NCBI RefSeq assembly: GCF_001306115.1
Contig: NZ_LGCL01000025.1
Location: forward strand, 62,001 to 126,000
Source of the DNA: Ornatilinea apprima
GTDB lineage: Bacteria; Chloroflexota; Anaerolineae; Anaerolineales; Anaerolineaceae
Direction of reading: 5' to 3'
DNA length: 64,000 nucleotides
Made by a program: the position numbers and the translations under genes. Below the pieces are notes generated by a model, which saw nothing but the letters and a program-made list of their open reading frames with translations, was not told where the DNA came from and searched no databases. Shown here one piece after another: positions 53,093 to 61,446 of this stretch. How positions within the stretch are numbered: the stretch's first letter is position 1; each line of letters opens with the position of its first letter.

Positions 53093-53944
53093 CTAGCCCT
53101 CCAGCAATTCCGACAGTTTGATGAAGCGCGTCAGGATCATCAGGAAAACGATCACCAGCAGGGTCATCACCATGCTCATCACCGAACCCATCGGCCAGTT
53201 GAGGGCGCGCACAAATTGGTCCTGGATCAAATTACCGTACATAATCCCTTGCGGACCGCCCATCAGGGCTGGCGTTACCCACTCACCCAGGGTGGGAATG
53301 AACACAAAGAAAAAGCTGGCCCACACCCCCGGCAGGCTGAGCGGCAGCGTTACGCGCAGAAAGGCCTTCCAGGGCGGGCTGCCCAGGTCTGAGGCCGCTT
53401 CGAGCAGGGGCTTGCCAATCCGCTCCAGCGCCGAGAAGATCGGCAGCGCCGCGAATGGAATCCAGGTATATACCAGCGTGATCATCACCGCCGAGCGGCT
53501 GTACATCAGCAGCGGCACGCTCTCTTGCACCAGGCCAAGGCCCATCAGCAAGCTGTTCAACAGCCCGCTGGAGCCCAAAATCAGCTTAATCGCCAGAATG
53601 CGCAGCAGATAACTGATCCACGAAGGAATGATGATGATCGTTAGCAGGCTGGTGCGCCACGACCCGGCTTGAAACGCCAGAAAATAGGCAATTGGGTAGG
53701 CCATCAGCACCGAGAGCAGTGCCGTGTAAAAGGCGATCACGGTTGAGCGCCACAGCAAATTCAAGAAAGAGGGGGTATTAAAAAACTTGACGTATGTATC
53801 CAACGAAAAGCTTTGGCCGATCAGGTCAAACGACCCGCTGCCAAAGCTGTAAACGGCCATAATCGCTAATGGAATCAGGAAGAATGCAATCAGCCACAGG
53901 CCCGAAGGCGACATGAGAACCAGGGTGTGTCCGTTTTTTTTCAT
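53093..53944 (-). CDS. potB: Spermidine/putrescine ABC transporter permease PotB
   Basis: A 283-residue, six-helix permease. N-terminal helix GLWLIAFFLIPLAIMAVYSF precedes the periplasmic loop of the PotB type; coupling loop LPIFSALERIGKPLLEAASDLG is conserved. GGGGTG precedes the ATG. It follows potD by 223 bases, a gap (53945-54167) in which I see no gene. Confidence 0.9.
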   Translation of the reverse strand: MKKNGHTLVLMSPSGLWLIAFFLIPLAIMAVYSFGSGSFDLIGQSFSLDTYVKFFNTPSFLNLLWRSTVIAFYTALLSVLMAYPIAYFLAFQAGSWRTSLLTIIIIPSWISYLLRILAIKLILGSSGLLNSLLMGLGLVQESVPLLMYSRSAVMITLVYTWIPFAALPIFSALERIGKPLLEAASDLGSPPWKAFLRVTLPLSLPGVWASFFFVFIPTLGEWVTPALMGGPQGIMYGNLIQDQFVRALNWPMGSVMSMVMTLLVIVFLMILTRFIKLSELLEG

Positions 53945-54167
53945 CAGCCGAACACCCCTTTCTGAGAAATCATGTTTTTTGAATCGGTCTCAATAAAGCC
54001 TTCAGACAGATTGCATACGCAAACATACATCGCCTTCCTTGATAATTTTGGATTCGATTCGCTGCGCCAGCTTTCGCCTGCGCGGGTGCGAGTTTCTGTT
54101 CGCCAGAAGGGTGAAATAAAATGGATTCTTTTCATTTCCAAACCCGGATGTGCTCAGCAGAGCGCCC

Positions 54168-55238
54168 CTATGGGGCCGCTTTAATTTCGACCCACAGGTC
54201 GGTGTAGACCTGGCGCATCTCATCGGTGATGGGCGCCTGAAGAATGGCCCGCTCAATGATCGAGGGGTCATCCAGCTCCAGCAGTTGCACCAGTTCCTGG
54301 TCCATCAACGGCACCGAATCGGCGTTCCCCGGCCCATAGGCAAAATCGGTGGCCATTTGTGCGTTGGCAGCCGGTTCCATCAGCGCGTTGAGATAATCGT
54401 AGGCCAGGTCAACATTTTCAATATCGCTGGAGATGCCGTACCCGCACACCCAGGCAATCCGCCCCTCTTTGGGGGTTACATACTCCACCGGCACGCCCTC
54501 GGCCAGCATGGCCGTGTAGGCGTCATTCCAGGCATTGCCTGCCACCCAAATGTCGCCGCCGGCAACCAGCGTGTTCAGTTCGGTGTAATCGGCCCAATAG
54601 TGCATAATGTTGGGCTTCAGCTCCAGCAGCTTCTGGCGAATGATTTCCACCGTTTCCGGCGAAACATCCCACGGATCCAGCCCTAAAGACAGCGCCGTGA
54701 TCATGTACATATTTTCGCCGGCGTCAATCACCGAGAGGTGCCCGGCATATTCAGGGTTCCACAGATCCGCCCACGAAGTGGGGATGGTCTTCACTTTGTC
54801 TGAGCGCACTAAAATCGACTCATACCCCCAGTCCCAGGGGATGAAGTATTGTTTTCCGTCGAACTCGCCTTGTTTGGCCAGGTTGGGGTAAATACCGCTC
54901 CAGTACTTCAAGCGGGATGTGTCAATAGGCTGTACCAGTCCGTGCTGGACGTACAATGCCCAATAATTGGTGCAGGGATGCACCAGATCGGATTTAAAAC
55001 CCGATTTCGATTTTGCGAAGCCTTCCGCGTCATCCGCGAAAAAGGTGAACTTCACCTCCACATCGGGATGCTGCTGAACAAATTCCGCCCGGTATTCAGG
55101 GACTTCATAACCGGCCCAATCCAGAACCGTTAGCTCTTTCGCTGCAGAGCCGCCACCCTTGCCGCCGCACGCGGTCAAACCCAGCGACAACACCAACACT
55201 ACCGAGATCCAAACCAGAAATTGACGTGTGCGTTTCAT
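54168..55238 (-). CDS. potD: Polyamine-binding lipoprotein PotD
   Basis: A 356-residue extracellular solute-binding protein of the PotD/PotF type: lipobox LTAC (Cys24), ELTVLDWAGYEVPEY, FTFFADDAEGFAKSKSG, WDWGYESILVRSDKV, WADLWNPEYAGHLSVIDA and VAGGDIWVAGNAWND. Tryptophan and acidic residues in these blocks form the polyamine pocket in the family. AAGGA precedes ATG 55238. The 5' leader holds a long hairpin. The gene is divergent from the Lrp-type regulator. Confidence 0.93.
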   Translation of the reverse strand: MKRTRQFLVWISVVLVLSLGLTACGGKGGGSAAKELTVLDWAGYEVPEYRAEFVQQHPDVEVKFTFFADDAEGFAKSKSGFKSDLVHPCTNYWALYVQHGLVQPIDTSRLKYWSGIYPNLAKQGEFDGKQYFIPWDWGYESILVRSDKVKTIPTSWADLWNPEYAGHLSVIDAGENMYMITALSLGLDPWDVSPETVEIIRQKLLELKPNIMHYWADYTELNTLVAGGDIWVAGNAWNDAYTAMLAEGVPVEYVTPKEGRIAWVCGYGISSDIENVDLAYDYLNALMEPAANAQMATDFAYGPGNADSVPLMDQELVQLLELDDPSIIERAILQAPITDEMRQVYTDLWVEIKAAP

Positions 55239-55269
55239 CTTATCCTTCTTCTTCAATATTAACTCAAGA

Positions 55270-55306
55270 CTTCAAGATAAAAGCAGAGGCTGCTTTCACC
55301 TTGAAG
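55270..55306 (-). repeat. Nested hairpin in the potD leader
   Basis: CTTCAAG (55270-55276) pairs with CTTGAAG (55300-55306); inside, AAGCAG (55281-55286) pairs with CTGCTT (55290-55295), with a symmetrical 4+4 internal loop. There is no U tract, so it is not a normal terminator. It sits 32 bases before the potD ATG. A 12-base palindrome GTGGCGCGCCAC (55312-55323) adjoins it. Confidence 0.5.
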
Positions 55307-55412
55307 TTTCTGTGGCGCGCCACCCGTATGGAGCTGATTACTGTTCTTCTCAGCTAAAACACCCGACTGGTGATCACCACGCACAAGGGTCGGAATCAAC
55401 TTGCGGCACGTA

Positions 55413-55418
55413 TTATAA
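55413..55418 (-). promoter_or_regulatory. Candidate -10 of potD
   Basis: TATAAT on the minus strand about 175 bases before potD; a possible TTGCGT -35 stands 19 bases farther upstream. The 465-base gap 55257-55721 holds the potD leader structures, this site and the lrp promoter boxes, and otherwise no gene. Confidence 0.35.
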
Positions 55419-55651
55419 TCGAAATTCAGATTTTTTACGCAATTCCTTCGCCGATATTCCCTCAGCCTTACCTGCAGTTTCCATTTTTAATGCAATTTAA
55501 TAAAAGTGTATCTGCATTGCGCTCAAATTACAAGATAAGCCCGGTCAGGTCCGGCGCTTTCGATTTACGCTCCCGCTAGTATAATCATGTACATTGTTGC
55601 TGTGGGGCAATTCTGCTCCATAAATCCACCCAACAATCAACAAATTCGGGC

Positions 55652-55714
55652 TTGAAATATTCCGATAGTTTCTTATAATATACTATATCGGAATTATTCA
55701 ATTCCGAATCGGAA
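55652..55714 (+). promoter_or_regulatory. lrp promoter with repeated TTCCGA boxes
   Basis: TTGAAA (55652-55657), 16-bp spacer and TATAAT (55674-55679). TTCCGATA lies between them (55660-55667), its inverse TATCGGAA at 55686-55693 near the start site, and a palindrome TTCCGAATCGGAA at 55702-55714 just before the ATG. Likely autoregulatory operators. Confidence 0.65.
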
Positions 55715-55721
55715 CAAAGTA

Positions 55722-56228
55722 ATGACCAAACAATCCTCTTTCCTCCCATTCGATGAGCTGGACTACGCGATTCTGCAGCAGCTCAACAAGAACGCCCGCG
55801 CTTCGGCAGTGGATATTGCCCGCGTGGTGAACGCCAACGAACGCACGGTGCGCAAACGCATCGACCGCATGGTTGAGCTGGGCGCGGTGCGGCTGACCGC
55901 CATTGTCGATCCGCACTTCTTTGGCTACGGCATCTCCGTTGACATTTTTCTGGAAATCGACGCTGACCAGGAAGCCAGCATTCTCGGCCACCTGCAGTCG
56001 ATCCCCTCCATTACCTACCTGGCGTACGGGCACGGCACCACCGATATCTCCATTGAGGGCCGCTTCAAAGACAGTGAAGAAATGCGCCACTTTTTACGCC
56101 ATGTGCTGCCCGGCATTCCCGGCGTCAGCGTCAAAGGCTACGCGCTCGTTCCCGGCATTTTGCGCAATATTGATGAATGGATGCCGCCGCCCGAAGATTT
56201 TGGCATAACCACGAAGGATTCTGATTGA
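55722..56228 (+). CDS. Lrp/AsnC-family transcriptional regulator
   Basis: A 168-residue regulator: HTH (DIARVVNANERTVRKRIDRM, about residues 30-50) and an Lrp ligand domain (YGISVDIFLEIDADQEASIL, YLAYGHGTTDISIEG). Placed between divergent potD and the agmatine-catabolic genes it precedes, with TTCCGA operator repeats in its promoter, it probably senses a polyamine or related amino acid and controls both sides. The last codons overlap a terminator hairpin. Confidence 0.9.
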   Translation: MTKQSSFLPFDELDYAILQQLNKNARASAVDIARVVNANERTVRKRIDRMVELGAVRLTAIVDPHFFGYGISVDIFLEIDADQEASILGHLQSIPSITYLAYGHGTTDISIEGRFKDSEEMRHFLRHVLPGIPGVSVKGYALVPGILRNIDEWMPPPEDFGITTKDSD

Positions 56229-56244
56229 TCCTTCGTGTTTTTTT
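56211..56244 (+). terminator. Terminator overlapping the lrp 3' end
   Basis: ACGAAGGAT (56211-56219) pairs perfectly with ATCCTTCGT (56228-56236), then G and seven T. The 5' arm lies within the last codons of the regulator, and the loop holds its stop codon. Confidence 0.8.
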
Positions 56245-56277
56245 GCAACCATCTTATTTTTCTGGAGGTCATGCGAA

Positions 56278-57294
56278 ATGACGCTGAAACACTTTATTCA
56301 TACCTACGATTTCTCCAAAGAAGAGCTGCTCGATATGATCGAGACCACCCGGCTGATCAAAGAAGCCGACCGGCAGGGCTGCACCCCCCATTTATTGGAA
56401 GGCGCCACCCTGGCGATGATCTTTGAAGAACCGTCCACCCGCACCCGCATCTCGTTTGAAGTAGCCATGACTGAATTGGGCGGCCATGCGCTCTACCTCA
56501 AACCCGGCGAAATTCACCTGGGCGCGCGCGAGTCGTTAGGCGATACGGCAAAAGTGATTTCACGCATGACCGACGTGGTCATGATCCGCGCTCTCAAACA
56601 TGAGACGGTAACCGGCTTCGCCAAAGACGCCACTGTGCCGGTGCTGAACGGCCTCACCGACTACAACCACCCCACCCAGGTGATCTGCGACGTCTTTACC
56701 ATGATGGAGCACATGCCCGCCGGCAAAAAACTGGAAGACCTCAATGTTACCTTCATCGGCGACGCCACCAACGTGTGCAGCTCGCTGATGTTCATCACCA
56801 CCCGCCTGGGCATGCACTTCACCCACGGCGCGCCCAAAAAATACCAGGCCCCCGAAGCCTGGCAGAAGATTGCCGAAGAGAACTGCAAGCTGTCTGGCGG
56901 CAGCTTCCGCATCACCGACAACCCCGTGGAAGCAGTGAAGGACGCTGATTTCATCTACACCGACCTTTGGTGGTGGGTTGGCCAGGAAGACGAAATTCCC
57001 GAGCGCCGCGCGGCCTTCATGCCCGATTACCAGGTCAACATGGACCTGTTGAAGAAAGCCCCCGCCACAGCCAAAGTGATGCACTGTTTGCCTGCCTCGC
57101 GCGGTGTGGAAGCTACCGATGAAGTGCTGGACTCCCCGCAGTCGATCATCTTTGACCAGGCCGAAAACCGCCTACACGCTGAAAAAGGCCTGCTGGTGTA
57201 CTTCGTTTACCCGCGTCTGAAACGACCTTCCGAAGCGCTGAAAGCCTTCCATCAAGGCCGCATTGAAGACTTCCTCGAGAAGAAGCTGTTTTAA
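56278..57294 (+). CDS. ptcA: Putrescine carbamoyltransferase
   Basis: A 338-residue transcarbamylase. Carbamoyl-phosphate site is EEPSTRTRISFE (residues 51-62) with HPTQ (about 131); the amino-group side is HCLPASRGVEATDEV, the pattern of putrescine rather than ornithine transcarbamylases, and the C-terminal helix is extended (LKAFHQGRIEDFLEKKLF), a known PTC mark. The enzyme turns N-carbamoylputrescine and phosphate into putrescine and carbamoyl phosphate. Only 49 bases separate it from lrp with no promoter seen, so read-through of the lrp terminator is needed. GGAGG precedes the ATG. Confidence 0.9.
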   Translation: MTLKHFIHTYDFSKEELLDMIETTRLIKEADRQGCTPHLLEGATLAMIFEEPSTRTRISFEVAMTELGGHALYLKPGEIHLGARESLGDTAKVISRMTDVVMIRALKHETVTGFAKDATVPVLNGLTDYNHPTQVICDVFTMMEHMPAGKKLEDLNVTFIGDATNVCSSLMFITTRLGMHFTHGAPKKYQAPEAWQKIAEENCKLSGGSFRITDNPVEAVKDADFIYTDLWWWVGQEDEIPERRAAFMPDYQVNMDLLKKAPATAKVMHCLPASRGVEATDEVLDSPQSIIFDQAENRLHAEKGLLVYFVYPRLKRPSEALKAFHQGRIEDFLEKKLF

Positions 57295-57326
57295 TCCATT
57301 CCATATTGAAGAAAAAGGAGAAACGG

Positions 57327-58751
57327 ATGGCGATTCAAGAAGCAGCGGTGCAAGCCCCCGCCAAAAAAGATAAGGGCTTTAAGAAAGTAATGCGCGGTCT
57401 GGATATGACCCTCTTTACCGTATGCGCGATCCTGGTCATGGATACCCTGGCTCCCTCGGCATCTATAGGACCGGCCAGCATCTCATGGTGGCTGATCACC
57501 CTGGTGCTGTTCTTCATTCCCTACGGCCTGATCACCGCCGAACTGGGCACCACCTACCCCGACCAGGGCGGTCTCTATATCTGGGTTAAAAAGGCCTTCG
57601 GGGAAAAATGGGCCGCCCGCACCACCTGGCTCTATTGGATCAACGTGGCGCTGTGGATGCCCTCAGTTTATGTGCTTTTCGCTGGCATGTTCGCCCAACT
57701 GTTTGCCCCGGAGATGGGCTTGTGGGGGCAAATCGCTATCGGCGTGGTGATGACCTGGATCACCGTGGGTATCGGCATTATGTCGCTGGAAACCAGCAAA
57801 TGGGTTCCCAATATCGGCGCCATCTTCAAAGCGCTGATCATGGTGGTCATCGGCGTGGCCGCTTTCATTTTCGCCGGCAAGAACGGCGTGGCCAACGACC
57901 TTTCCTTCTCCAGCATCCTGCCCACCTGGGACGCCGGTCTCTTCTTTCTGCCGGTGATTGTGTACAACTTCATGGGCTTCGAACTAATGTCGGGCGCGGG
58001 TGATGAAATGGAAAATCCCGGCCGCGACATTCCTAAAGCCATTATCACCGCCGGATTGCTCATCACTGTGTTTTACCTGCTTGGCACAGTGGGCATGCTC
58101 ATGGCCGTTCCGGTGGAAGACCTGGGCCTGGTGGAAGGTATCATCGATACCCTGCGCGTGCTGCTGGGTGAATCTCAGGCCGCCAATATCGCCGTGACCG
58201 TGCTGGGCATCGGCGCGCTCTATTCCTTCCTAGCCAACATGGTTACCTGGACGATGGGCGCCAACCGCACCGCCGCCGAGGCCGCGTCCGACAACGAGCT
58301 GCCGCAAATCTTTGGCAAGCTGCACGCCCAATACAAAACCCCCGTCAGCGCCTTCATCATCACCGGTGTGGTTTCCACGGTTGTCATTGTGCTGTACGGC
58401 TTTATGGCCGGCTCGGCCGAAGACCTGTTCTGGACGCTGTTCGCCTTCAGCTCGATGGTCTTCCTCATGCCCTATCTGGCGCTCTTCCCCGCCTTCCTCA
58501 AACTGCGCAAAACCGACCCCCACGCCGAACGCCCTTACCGCGTTCCCGGCGGGCATACTTTTGCCTCCATCCTGGTGGTGATCTGTGAAATCTTCATCAT
58601 CCAGGGTATCGTCTTCTTCATCTGGGTGCCCGGCGAACCGATTGACTGGGCCTTTGCCGCGCCGGTGCTGATTGGCGTGGCCCTCACCCTCATCGTGGGC
58701 GAAGTGCTGCTCAACGTGGCTGCCAAAGAAAAGAAGCTGAACGGACAATAA
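57327..58751 (+). CDS. APC-family amino acid/polyamine antiporter (agmatine/putrescine type)
   Basis: A 474-residue, twelve-helix APC transporter. Visible marks are the early [20 protein letters not shown], unwound helix 1 [10 protein letters not shown], helix 6-like [23 protein letters not shown] and [16 protein letters not shown]. In the agmatine deiminase operons of Firmicutes the same neighbourhood holds an agmatine/putrescine antiporter (AguD), so that role is inferred. AGGAG precedes ATG 57327; the earlier TTG frame is rejected. A terminator hairpin follows before aguA. Confidence 0.85.
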   Translation: MAIQEAAVQAPAKKDKGFKKVMRGLDMTLFTVCAILVMDTLAPSASIGPASISWWLITLVLFFIPYGLITAELGTTYPDQGGLYIWVKKAFGEKWAARTTWLYWINVALWMPSVYVLFAGMFAQLFAPEMGLWGQIAIGVVMTWITVGIGIMSLETSKWVPNIGAIFKALIMVVIGVAAFIFAGKNGVANDLSFSSILPTWDAGLFFLPVIVYNFMGFELMSGAGDEMENPGRDIPKAIITAGLLITVFYLLGTVGMLMAVPVEDLGLVEGIIDTLRVLLGESQAANIAVTVLGIGALYSFLANMVTWTMGANRTAAEAASDNELPQIFGKLHAQYKTPVSAFIITGVVSTVVIVLYGFMAGSAEDLFWTLFAFSSMVFLMPYLALFPAFLKLRKTDPHAERPYRVPGGHTFASILVVICEIFIIQGIVFFIWVPGEPIDWAFAAPVLIGVALTLIVGEVLLNVAAKEKKLNGQ

Positions 58752-58765
58752 ATCTACTCATCCCC

Positions 58766-58806
58766 GCGGGCGGGGTGTCTTCCACTTGGCCTCGCCCGCT
58801 CTTTTT
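58766..58806 (+). terminator. Intercistronic terminator between the antiporter and aguA
   Basis: A nine-pair stem (58766-58774 with 58791-58799) and TCTTTTTC tail lie 15 bases after the antiporter stop and 26 before aguA; partial read-through would lower aguA output. Confidence 0.6.
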
Positions 58807-58824
58807 CAATCTTGGGAGTTTCCT

Positions 58825-59922
58825 ATGTCGAAATGTATTGAAAGCACCCCCCGCCAGGACGGATTTCGAATGCCTGGCGAGTTTGAACCTCACGCCGGCT
58901 GCTGGATGCTGTGGCCTGAGCGTCCCGACAACTGGCGCAACGGCGCCAAGCCCGCTCAGCGCGCTTTTGCCGCCGTCGCCAGCGCCATTGCCCAATTTGA
59001 GCCGGTGACCGTTGGCGTTTCAGCCGGCCAATTCCTCAACGCCCGCCACCTGCTGCCCGCTTCGGTGCGCGTGGTGGAACTATCGGCCAACGATTCCTGG
59101 ATGCGCGACTGCGGCCCAACCTTTGTGGTCAACGGCCAGGGTATCGTCCGCGGCGTGGATTGGGATTTCAACGCCTGGGGCGGCCTGGAAGGCGGCCTCT
59201 ACTTCCCTTGGGACCTGGACGATCTGGTGCCCCAAAAAGTGTGCGACATCGAGCGCCTCGACCGCTACAAGGCCGCCGGGTTTGTGTTGGAAGGTGGCTC
59301 CATTCACGTGGACGGGGAAGGCACTCTGCTGACAACCGAGGAATGCCTGCTCAACACCAACCGCAATCCGCAGCTCACCCGCGAAGAAATTGAAGAGAAC
59401 CTGCGCGAATACCTTAACATAGAAAAGATCATCTGGCTCAGCCGCGGCGTCTACAACGATGAAACCAACGGGCATGTCGACAACATCGCCTGCTTCATCC
59501 GCCCCGGCGTAGTGGCCCTCACCTGGACCGACGACCAGAATGATCCCCAATACGAGATCTCAGCCGATGCCTACCAGCGCCTTTCCAACGCCGTCGATGC
59601 CCAAGGCCGCAAGCTGGAAGTGCACAAGATTCACCAGCCCAACCCGATTCTGATCACGGAAGAAGAAAGCCTGGGCGTAGACACGGTGGACGGCACTCTG
59701 CCGCGCAACGCGGGTGACCGCCTGGCTGGATCATATATCAACTTCTACATTGCCAACGGCGGCATTGTAATGCCCGTCTTTGACGATCCGCACGACCAGC
59801 TGGCCATGGACGCCCTCGGCAAGCTCTTCCCCGGACGTAAAGTAGTGGGCGTCAATGCCCGCGAAATTCTGCTGGGCGGTGGCAACATCCACTGCATCAC
59901 CCAGCAGCAGCCCCGCGGATAA
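58825..59922 (+). CDS. aguA: Agmatine deiminase
   Basis: A 365-residue agmatine deiminase (peptidyl-arginine-deiminase-like fold). It shows [26 protein letters not shown] (catalytic His), [12 protein letters not shown] and the C-terminal nucleophile Cys357 in [13 protein letters not shown]. It converts agmatine to N-carbamoylputrescine and ammonia, the substrate of the carbamoyltransferase encoded two genes before. GGGAG precedes ATG 58825. No carbamate kinase gene is present in the window. Confidence 0.95.
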   Translation: MSKCIESTPRQDGFRMPGEFEPHAGCWMLWPERPDNWRNGAKPAQRAFAAVASAIAQFEPVTVGVSAGQFLNARHLLPASVRVVELSANDSWMRDCGPTFVVNGQGIVRGVDWDFNAWGGLEGGLYFPWDLDDLVPQKVCDIERLDRYKAAGFVLEGGSIHVDGEGTLLTTEECLLNTNRNPQLTREEIEENLREYLNIEKIIWLSRGVYNDETNGHVDNIACFIRPGVVALTWTDDQNDPQYEISADAYQRLSNAVDAQGRKLEVHKIHQPNPILITEEESLGVDTVDGTLPRNAGDRLAGSYINFYIANGGIVMPVFDDPHDQLAMDALGKLFPGRKVVGVNAREILLGGGNIHCITQQQPRG

Positions 59923-59944
59923 TGTGAGTCATTGAAATCAATAT

Positions 59945-60104
59945 CGTTGGCTGCGCAGCCTGTATTTGATCAGTCTCTTGTTGTCTGATCGTCAACCGGC
60001 ACGCAGCCAACGGGCCTCATCCATTGTAGAGTGCTGTTGGCTGAGAATCAAAGTCTTCTACGACGCCTGCATCATCTATTCATAAAGGCGCACAGCCAAC
60101 GCAC
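59945..60104 (+). repeat. Tandem pair of long inverted repeats between aguA and the decarboxylase
   Basis: Copy 1: CGTTGGCTGCG (59945-59955) with CGCAGCCAACG (60002-60012). Copy 2: GTTGGCTG (60036-60043) with CAGCCAAC (60093-60100), extended by GTGC/GCAC around a bulge. In both copies the two arms start exactly 57 bases apart. Copy 1 has an inner GATCAG/CTGATC hairpin. No ORF here is convincing. Confidence 0.6.
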
Positions 60105-60240
60105 CAACCACAAGCATAGAAGTTCCGCCGTCCTTGCATGGATACGAACCATTCCACGTATGGGTACATTCGGAGCCAAAAGGATGCTAAAATCTTCGAG
60201 TGTTTTTTATTGGAATAAAAATAATTATTCAGGTAGATGA

Positions 60241-61362
60241 ATGATAGCCAACACCCCGATTCAAAAACTTGCCCCTTTCCTCCAGAACCATACTAACCGT
60301 GAAACACCTTTTCTGCTAATTGACAGCAACCGCCTGCGCGCGACCTGCCAGACGTTTTTGCGCGCCTTTAGCGGCGACGAAGTCTACTTTTCCATGAAAG
60401 CCAACAGCACCCCCGCAGTGCTGAAAATCATCGCGCAGGAGGGCATTCGGTTCGACGCCGCTTCCTACGCCGAAATAGATAAGCTAATCCGCATGGGCAT
60501 CCCGGCCGAGAAGATCATCTTTATGGCGCCCACCAAAATTCCGGCCGATATTGAACGGGCTTACCTGTCCGGTGTGCGCGTCTTTTCCTTTGACTCGGCC
60601 ATGGAGCTGCAAAAGCTGGCCAGCCTGGCCCCCGGCGCGCGGGTAATGTGCCGCGTCGCGGTGGGCAACGAGGGCAGCGAATGGCCGCTGGAACGCAAAT
60701 TTGGCGCGTCCGCGCTCGAATCCGCCGCCCTGCTCACCAAAGCCGCACAGCTTGGCCTTAAGCCCCTGGGGCTGACCTTCCATGTTGGCTCGCAAAACCG
60801 CAATCCGCGCGCCTGGCGCGCCGCCATCGAACAGTGCGCGCAGATCTGGTATGTGCTGGCCGACCAGGGCATTCAACTGGAAGCCATCGACGCGGGCGGC
60901 GGGTTCCCCAGCAATTACGGTAAAGACTACCCCGCCGTGGAAGAGATCGCCGCCGTCATCCACCAGGCGCTGGCGCAGCTCCTGCCGCCCGGCACGCGCC
61001 TGATGGTCGAGCCGGGGCGCGGCCTGGTGGCCGAATGCGGTGTGCTGGTTACCTCGGTGATCAACCGCGCCCACCGCGCCGGGCAGGAATGGCTGTACGT
61101 GGATGCCAGTGCCTACCACGGCCTGGTCGAAGCCATGCAGGGTTTCACCTTCCCCATTCGCACCGAAAAAGACTTGGCCCCGCGCGCGCCGTTTGTGCTG
61201 TGCGGCCCCACCTGCGACAGCACCGACGTCATTCAAGAGAACGTCCTGCTGCCCGCCACCCTGGGACTGGGCGACCGCCTGTACCTGCTTACCACCGGCG
61301 CGTACACCACGTCCATGGAACATTACAACGGCTTCCAATTCCCCTCCACAGTGATTGAATAA
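60241..61362 (+). CDS. Ornithine-decarboxylase-type (fold III) PLP decarboxylase
   Basis: A 373-residue fold-III decarboxylase: PLP lysine Lys53 in VYFSMKAN, HVGSQ (His), DAGGGFPSNYG (phosphate-binding glycines), VEPGRGLV and the C-terminal Cys325 in CGPTCDSTDVI contributed to the partner active site. Size and motifs fit ornithine decarboxylase (putrescine from ornithine); an arginine or lysine preference cannot be excluded, and an arginine role would supply agmatine for the genes upstream. AGG lies eight bases before the ATG. A 318-base gap with tandem inverted repeats separates it from aguA. Confidence 0.9.
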   Translation: MIANTPIQKLAPFLQNHTNRETPFLLIDSNRLRATCQTFLRAFSGDEVYFSMKANSTPAVLKIIAQEGIRFDAASYAEIDKLIRMGIPAEKIIFMAPTKIPADIERAYLSGVRVFSFDSAMELQKLASLAPGARVMCRVAVGNEGSEWPLERKFGASALESAALLTKAAQLGLKPLGLTFHVGSQNRNPRAWRAAIEQCAQIWYVLADQGIQLEAIDAGGGFPSNYGKDYPAVEEIAAVIHQALAQLLPPGTRLMVEPGRGLVAECGVLVTSVINRAHRAGQEWLYVDASAYHGLVEAMQGFTFPIRTEKDLAPRAPFVLCGPTCDSTDVIQENVLLPATLGLGDRLYLLTTGAYTTSMEHYNGFQFPSTVIE

Positions 61363-61384
61363 CCGCGCGCCGCCGCAATAGAAA

Positions 61385-61426
61385 AAACGCGCCTTCCCCC
61401 ATAGTAAGACGGGGGAAGGCGCGTTT
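61385..61426. terminator. Bidirectional terminator after the decarboxylase
   Basis: A 16-bp perfect stem (61385-61400 with 61411-61426) and a 10-nt loop between two convergent genes; the minus strand shows the better U tract. Confidence 0.85.
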
Positions 61427-61446
61427 GATTGCGCGGTTTGGACCGG

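Noticed and set aside
56278..57294. Ornithine carbamoyltransferase (argF)
   Set aside because: The HCLPASRG motif, long C-terminal helix and neighbouring agmatine deiminase and antiporter favour putrescine carbamoyltransferase.
60031..60240. 69-codon frame upstream of the decarboxylase
   Set aside because: Begins within the inverted-repeat region, has no ribosome site and reads as random Arg/Lys/His-rich peptide.
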